From Hyphodiscus hymeniophilus (taxonomy: Eukaryota; Ascomycota; Leotiomycetes; Helotiales; Hyphodiscaceae): DNA of 64,000 nt. This document shows positions 57,200-64,000 of the stretch, in pieces (positions within the stretch are counted from its first letter, which is position 1; each line of letters starts with the position of its first letter). The stretch is taken from the NCBI GenBank assembly GCA_016508695.1, contig VNKQ01000014.1, positions 1,364,001 to 1,428,000 on the forward strand, in the 5' to 3' direction. Both the position numbers and the translations under genes were made by a program. The notes beneath the pieces were generated by a model that worked only from the letters and a program-made list of their open reading frames with translations, was not told the origin of the DNA and did no database searches.

Positions 57200-58390
57200 T
57201 AGTATTCGGGTTAAATTTATTTTCGCGATTTTTCCTATGTGCCCGCACCACCAAAAAAATTTGAGGCCTAAATTTACTTAAACTAGTGATAACTCTATAA
57301 CGCAACGCTCAATTAAGTCGGTATATAGCTTAAAATACTCTTATTAATTAATACTTTCTAACCCTTAAAGGAATAGGTCTAATATATAGTTATTCCCTTA
57401 TTGTCGCGGTAAAAGCCTCGATCCGGATATGTCTTGCGCGTAATATAAATAAACCTAATTAAAATAGAATTATAACTACGTTCGATATTATTATAGTTAT
57501 AATACGCAATATATATAAGAAGATAAAGCAAGAGATAGTATTTAGAGAAGCTATTAATCGCAATATACTTAGTCCCCCTCTTACTTTAATTGCAGAAATA
57601 ACTAAGTCGGTAGCCTACTTAATAAGTATTATACTAGTTATATATTAAGACGAAATCGCTAAATTTCTTTATAATATATACGCTATTCGAGTTACTTAAC
57701 CTACTATATCAAAGCTATTAAAACGTATTAATATTACACGTAAGAAGTTAGGTATAAAGCCAAAGCAAAAGAGTAAAGAACTTTAATTTAATTATTAATA
57801 TTAACTCTATATATTCTAGGTAAACTAGCTAGTATATATTAATAAGTATAAGAGTAATAATCGAATTAGAAATCGTCGATTTGGGTACTCTTAATATAGT
57901 ATACGTATAGTAGTAAAAGAGTAGTTAGTTAGGAAGAAGAGGGTTTAAATACTATTTATATATTCCCTCGAGGGGGTAATCGACTTTATATTATTCTATA
58001 GCTCTTATACTACTAATATATTTCGTTATTTTGTTATTAATAACCTTCTTAATATTATAAACCCATTTCTAATAAAGTACTTAATATTAATAATAAACAA
58101 CGCTAAGTTTTATTATATTTACGTCGATAAGATTAAATATATATACTATATAAAAGGGGTTATTATACTCTTTTTACTTTTCTATTCTTTAGATTTTAAC
58201 CCTATTAAAGAGTTCTTTAGTGAATTTAAGGCTTTTATTAAATATATTTATTATATAAAACGTTATCGATTTGCAAATTACTAGGAATATATTATATAAG
58301 TAATTAATTGAGTTAGAATAGAGGAAAAGGCAAAAGCAAATGCCCGCAGGCACTTTCGTTATACTAGAGTCTCTAATATATTAAATAATT
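57200..58390 (+). mobile_element. RIP-degraded Tc1/mariner-type DNA transposon relic
   Basis: In one plus-strand frame, about 57950-58275, a recognisable stretch of a DDE transposase persists: a VIDFILF-like segment, FVINNLL, LILIINNAKFYY (family: a DNA-type Asp motif, here Asn-Asn), then VIILFLLFYSLDFNPIKEFF and SEFKAFIK. The final block is the family's PYSPDxNPIE region, where the third acidic residue lies. Several stops interrupt it and the catalytic Asp at the second position reads Asn. Terminal inverted repeats could not be placed. Borders are rough: change of composition on the left, end of recognisable protein on the right. Confidence 0.65.
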
Positions 58391-59932
58391 AAATATAGTT
58401 TACTATATAAATACTAAGAAAAAAAGGGAGGAAACATTTAAGTATAATCCTTTACTTTAAGTAGGTTATTAAGTAAGGATACGGGGTTAATAAGGGGGAA
58501 ATTTCTATTAGTTAGTTTATACTTACTATTTAACTAATTTAAATAATTTAATTAAACTTTTATCGGATATTAATTCTTTATTTATTTAGTACTTTTAATA
58601 CTTAATTTGAGTTTAATAAAATGCGTAGTTATTTAATTATTAAAACTTCCCTAAGTATAAAAATTAAAGAACCCTAAGTATATTACCCCCTTAAAATACT
58701 TAACTAACTTATAAAATCGAATAAAGGTAAATAAGAGAAAGAGAAACCAAATACTCTAATTAGTTAGAAAGAGTATTTTATACTTAAATTCCCTAATTTA
58801 AACTTAAAAGAAGGTTTGTATTACCTTTAACCTTACTTACTTAGCCCTTATATTATTCCTTAAACTTAGAGATAGTATTTCGAATAAAAAGGGCGATTCC
58901 CTTATTCTTAATAAGTATTATAATTAATTTTATATTATCTTTAGCTTCTTTTAACTTAATTTTATTTTTAATAAGTTATAAAAGGGAATACTAAATGTTT
59001 ATAAGTCGGCGGGTCTTAACCTTATTAATAACTTACTTTAACTACTCTTTTTATAGCTCTTAATTTTGCCTCTTAAATATAATAATTAATTAAAAAAAAG
59101 ATAAAGGAGGCTAAGGAATTACTTCTTAAGTCGATAGTTATAATATTATTAGGGGATAAGGAAGTTGCGGCTAAGTAATACTATATACTAAATACCTAAA
59201 TTAAGGGGGCCTAAAGGGGGGCTAAAAACCTATTAAATAATAAGGAAAAAAGTATATTAAACGTTATTTAAGTAACTTAATCTTATATTTAAGCTTTTCT
59301 TATTTTATTTAATTACGTAAGCGTTATAATTCGGCTTTAATTAAGAGAGTAGTCGTAATACTTATAAGAGTAATTAAAACCCCTCCCTCTTTCTTACTTA
59401 CCCTCTTTATCGTCGCCTTATTTACGTACTTAGAGATCTTTATAAACATATAATTACTAGAAAATAATTTATTTATATTATTAATATAATATATTAACGC
59501 TTTAGCCTAATTACGTAAGTACTTGTCTTATAATATAAAGTGGGTTGCGGGGTAGGTTTTTATAACGAAGTAAGCCTTCCCTATTCCCCTATTTAAGTAT
59601 ATATTATTATTATACTTCTAAGATTCCTATAAAGACTTTATTATATATTCTAATACATTAGCTTAATCGTCTAATTGACTCTTTATACTTAGTATCTTAT
59701 TTGTACGAGAGTAAGAAGGCCTAGGGAAGTAATAAGAAGAGAGGGTAAATAGAGAAGAGAATAAGCCTATTAAACTATTATAATCGTTAACGCTAGTAAG
59801 GTTAAGGTTAATATAACTTTGCTATTGTTTCTTACGTTAAATTAAGCCTAGCTAAGCCTTTATTCCCTTCTTTATAATCAAATTAGCGGTTTCTAGAAGT
59901 ATAGAGGTGTTATAAAGCATATAATAGCTCGT
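58391..59932. other. AT-rich sequence without identified element
   Basis: Many stops on both strands. A minus-strand stretch at about 58.85-59.0 kb reads as a Lys/Ile-rich helical peptide with few stops, which may be a relic of another transposon, but I cannot name it. Confidence 0.4.
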
Positions 59933-60282
59933 TGTTACAACCACATGACAATTCATGGCCTAAGGCTCGGTAGCTAGGCTATAAAAGAACTATAAATAGA
60001 GATCACAGGAGTAGGAGCTACTTTATAGTCACGTGATTAGATTAGTTGTCTTAGGAAGATTAAGACACTAATCTAACTAATTGTATTAATCCCGGGTTAC
60101 AAAGGTTTTATATAAATAAATAGTTTCCTTAGTAGATAGAAGCTTCGTACTTAACTCAAATAAAGTATCTTTATACATACTTAGTAACTCGCAACGGTTA
60201 TATAACGCTTGACTACTAACCAGCTTCTCTACTTACCTAACCCAACTAACTTGCCCGCGACCCACCACTAGGAGTCGAGGTT
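59933..60282 (+). repeat. LTR-like repeat copy A (less mutated)
   Basis: Starts TGTTAC at 59933 and ends ...GGAGTCGAGGTT before TGTTATAC at 60283. Shares ordered blocks with copy B: GGCCTAAGGCTCG, AGAGATCAC, TCACGTGAT, CCCGGG, AAAGGTTTTATATAAATA, ACTTAGTAA and GAGGTTTGTTATAC. It keeps more G+C than copy B. It may be a solo LTR or the end of another element. Confidence 0.65.
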
Positions 60283-60684
60283 TGTTATACTCGTGGCCTA
60301 AGGCTCGATAACCAGGTTATAAGAGAACCACGAGTAGAGATCACGGGAGTAGAGAGTTACTTCGTATCACGTGATAGAGTCTTATAAGCGATAGAGTCCT
60401 ATAAGCAAGGAGTCCCAACTATTTAGGGACTCTTACTATAAGGGACTCTAGACTCCTTAGAATAAGGGCTCTAAACTCTTTAGCCCGGGACTCTAAAGTA
60501 ATAAAGGTTTTATATAAATAGTAGTATTTCCTTAATAAATAAAAGCTTTATACTTAACTTAAATATAATATCTTTATACTATACTTAGTAATTATAAAGG
60601 TTATACTTACCTTAATTATAATAGTTTCCCTAATTACTTAACTTAACTTAATTACTTATAAGACTAATATTAGATAGTAAGGTT
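60283..60684 (+). repeat. LTR-like repeat copy B (RIP-altered), probable 5' LTR of the gypsy element
   Basis: Homologous to copy A but about 50 bp longer, with an extra segment of repeated GGGACTC/GAGTCC words (about 60390-60490) and many C-to-T and G-to-A differences: for example copy A GAGTCGAGGTTTGTTATAC corresponds to TAGATAGTAAGGTTTATTATAC. It lies directly before the gypsy internal region. Confidence 0.62.
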
Positions 60685-63600
60685 TATTATACTTTAAGTA
60701 CCTAACTATATAGTCGCTAAAGTATATATTATATTAAAAACTAATAATATCTATTAAAGAAAAAATATTAAATAATATATAAGTAACTATACTTATATTA
60801 AGAAATATATTAAGAAATATACTCGTATTATTACTAGTATTAATAAGAGAGTTATATAAAGATATTAAGATCTTATTACTAGATATATATAATAAAGAAT
60901 AAAATAAACTCAAGGGATTTATCCTTTAAATAAAACTCTACTTTACTTTTAATAAAAATAAGTTTAAGTCTAATATAAAAAGAATCCTATTTATAATCTC
61001 GAGACTAAAAAAAGAAATACTTAATTAAATTAAAGGTTACGTTAAAGACTATATAATTAATACTAATAACCGAGAAGCTATTATTATAACTATAAAAAAA
61101 AATACTTAAAACTTATTTAAGTCGCTATTAAGTTTTATATTAATCTTTCGGATAATATTTAAGGCAATCGATAAAGTATAATAAGCCGAACAAACTATTT
61201 AAGTCCTTAAGTAGCAAAAGTTTATAACTAATTATATATTCGAGTTTTAAAGATATATAACTCAAACTAAGTAAAATAATAATATATTTAAAGCCTAGTA
61301 TTACTAAGGACTTAAGGATATAATTAAAAACGAGCTAGTTAAAAAAGATAAACCTAGCTTAATACTTAAAATAATAAAACTAGCTTATCGAATTAATAAC
61401 CGACTTTATAAGAGAAGCTTAAAAAAGAAAGGCTTTTGTAATTCTAAATACTAATAATTATAATAAAAATATAAACGTTAAAGTTATAAAGAACTTATAA
61501 AGCTTAATATTATAATAAAGAAAGAATTCTCTCTTAAAAGTAAATAAAAACATATAAAAGAACGTATATATTTTAATTATAATAAGATAGGCTATATAAT
61601 AAGAAATTACTATACTAGAGAAAACGCTTAAGAAAAAGCTTAATAAAGAGGCGGATTTTATAATAGATTTAAAAGTAAAAACCCAAGAAAAGAAATAATT
61701 ATTATTACTATCTAAAGAAAAAAATAAGATAACGGGCCTATATAGTTATATATTATATTATAATTATTACTTATAGAAATATCTTAAGAAGAGATTATAA
61801 AAGGATTTAAATAAATTAATATTAATAATAAGAATAATAAAATATAAACTATAAAGGAATTATCCTTTAAAGAAAATATTAAACTTATTACAAAACATTA
61901 TTATAAGGCTACTCTTAAGACTATTAGTCTTAATAACTCTTAATATATAACTTTAATAAAGATTATAAAATAATACCCAATTATAAAACCACGTATAAAA
62001 GTAATATATAAAAAGAAGTTATAAGAGTAAAAAGAGATATTTAAAGAACTTACTTAAAAAGAACTCCTCTAATATTATATCTTATTAAAAACTAAGATAA
62101 TATAAGAACTAAAAATAAAGTTTCGAGAGAAATAAATAAAAGAAGTAAGATAATAGACTAAATAAGTAAGAATTAGAAATATAAATATATTAGAACATTA
62201 AGAAGAAAGACTTAATAGGCTTATATTATACTAGCTAAAGCTTTATTACCTTAAGAAAGCTATTATTACGTAAATAAAAAAAGCTATAATTGTCTTAGTA
62301 CTCTAAGTTATTAAAAGATAATAATATTATAATAAACTATCCGAAAATATTAACTATAAACTAAAACTAACTACAATAATCTAAGTATTAAGCGTTATAA
62401 AAGAACGAATATAAAAAGTAATAAAAGATATAAAAGAGAAGGATAACGTTATAAAGACTAATTACCCTTAATATAAAAAACTAATATAAAGCGCTTATTA
62501 TACGGATAGTTATCTCGTTTACTACTCTTTAAAAATAAACTATAAAAGGTTTTTATAACGAGTAAAACTTATTTATTAGCTAGAAATCGTACTAAAAGAA
62601 TTATAAACAAACTTCTTATTTAAATTATTATTAGAATTAAATAGCGAATTATTAAAAAACTAAAAGGTATTAAAAGAAAAAAGCCACTTTTAAAACGCTA
62701 TAAAAAGCCTAGGAACTTATATAATAAATAACTATATATAATAAGAGTAAGATAATAGTTCTTACTTTTAATTTATCTTAATAAATACTCCTTACGAGTA
62801 ATAATAGATTTAAGAGTAATAAGTAACTTTATTAATACAAAAGTAGCTATAAACAAATTCGGAATTCTTAAAAAGTAAAACTTATATAATCTAAGTATTA
62901 TTAATAAAGAAACAATTAGGTTTAATAAAAGAATAATAACTTATAAAACCAAACGTCTCTAAATAAAAACTATAAAGGAATATACTAAAGAGATTTAACT
63001 TAATCTCGTTATTATAAGGACTTATATAATAATTCTTAATATACTTTAGCTTTAACTTTATAATCTATTAATTAACTAGAAATAAAAAAGTATTACTCTA
63101 AGTTAATATTTATATCGATATAATAATAAAATATATTAAAGAAATAATAAATCTCTTAACTAAAAAGAGTTATATACGACTACCCTAAGTTTAAAGGACT
63201 AAGCCTAGGCCTTTATACTAAAGCAAATACTAATAGTATATAAGAAATATAAGTTTTTATTTTAAAAAGCCCTTCTCGACAAGGCCCTTTTAAAGTATAA
63301 GCTATAAAATTATAAGATACTTATCGAGCTAAGAAAAAGTCTTACGTTTAGACTAATTTACTAGTTATTAGCAAAAGAGTTAGCTATATATAAGGAGTAT
63401 ATTAACCTAAACCTAAAAAAGGGATTTATAAGACTATTTATATTACTAGTAATAAGTCTACTTTTATTTATATTAAAGAAGAATAAAAAGTTAAGACCCT
63501 ATATTAATTATTACTAACTTAATAATATTATAGTTAAGGATTAGTATTTATTACCCTTAATTAACGAGTTATATAATAAATTAAAAGGAATATAATACTT

Positions 63601-64000
63601 TACTTACTTAAATATATAAGGGGCTTATAACCTTATATATATTAAGTTAAGAAAAGAATAAAAGATAGCGTTTAAGATACAATACGGGCTATATAAATAT
63701 ATAGTTATATTATTCGGATTAACTAATATACTCGCATTATATTAATAACTAATTAATAATATATTATATAAATATTTAGACATTTTTGTTATTATATACT
63801 TAAATAATATTTTAATATTCTTTAAAAACGAAGCAAAATATATTAAATATATAAAGAAAGTCCTTATAAAGCTTATAAAGATACTTTTTATATTAAAGCT
63901 AGAGAAATATAAGTTTTATAAAAAAGAAGTAACTTTTCTAGGATTCTTTATTAAACGTAATAAAATAAAAATAAACCTAGAGAAAGTAAGAGTTATAATC
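60685..64000 (+). mobile_element. Ty3/gypsy retrotransposon internal region, RIP-degraded, truncated by the window end
   Basis: Gag-like sequence is too decayed to define. From about 63400 to 64000 a reverse transcriptase is readable between stops, in gypsy order: a LINELYNKLKG segment, then YGLYKYIVILFGLTN (family: FGL.NAP), LDIFVIIYLNNILIF (family YLDDIL; both Asp read Asn at 63803 and 63806), KLEKYKFYKKEVTFLGFFI. The Asp-to-Asn changes and Trp/Gln-to-stop changes fit RIP. RNase H and integrase would lie beyond position 64000. Non-functional. Confidence 0.85.

Larger units (their letters stand above)
57170..64000. other. AT-rich, RIP-like block
   Basis: From about 57.17 kb the sequence becomes overwhelmingly A/T with dense TA steps and stop codons in all frames. 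Coding relics inside show C-to-T and G-to-A changes (Asp to Asn, Gln to stop, Trp to stop), the pattern RIP produces in repeats. The only less-altered portion is the first LTR-like repeat (about 59.93-60.28 kb). Confidence 0.85.

Overview
The window looks like a chromosome piece of a filamentous ascomycete (Pezizomycotina; a leotiomycete is my guess, not a demonstrated placement). Genes carry many short introns (about 41-150 bp) with GTRNGT donors, CTRAC-type branch sites and CAG/TAG acceptors. The gene set includes a HET-domain gene, an OrsD-type zinc finger, a Zn2Cys6 regulator and an NmrA-like reductase. Positions 1-57.1 kb have ordinary base composition. From about 57.17 kb to the end the DNA is extremely AT-rich and holds transposon relics that look mutated by repeat-induced point mutation (RIP).

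Layout. 0-16.5 kb is mostly housekeeping: a disordered protein tail, an AT-hook protein, sterol O-acyltransferase (minus) divergent from AP-1 gamma-adaptin (plus), a large secreted protein of unknown family, an M20 peptidase and an OrsD-type zinc-finger protein. 16.9-19.2 kb holds a broken NmrA-like reductase and a small conserved fungal protein. 19.2-30 kb is gene-poor, with a Zn2Cys6 regulator and a lactose-permease-type MFS sugar transporter. After a 4.4 kb gap come a methyltransferase-like protein (minus) and an AzgA-type purine permease (plus). 41-49.6 kb is accessory in character: a cysteine-rich GPI-anchor-type gene with an internal stop, two small Myb/SANT-like paralogs, a decayed 3-hydroxyacyl-CoA dehydrogenase, a HET-domain gene and a probable solo LTR. 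Then follow a Pho85-type kinase (minus) divergent from a septin-type GTPase (plus), and an intronless D-aminopeptidase-like gene that could be a bacterial acquisition. The AT-rich tail contains a Tc1/mariner relic, two head-to-tail LTR-like repeats and a Ty3/gypsy internal region that runs off the window.

How the genes relate. I see no secondary-metabolite cluster and no clearly new multi-gene system. The themes are housekeeping trafficking and lipid genes, nutrient uptake and its regulation, self/non-self (HET), and decay next to repeats. Three genes carry in-frame stops at places where the reading frame otherwise continues. Exon coordinates were derived by hand from splice signals and reading-frame continuity; every multi-exon model given closes in frame. 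Family names come from motif recognition, not database searches.
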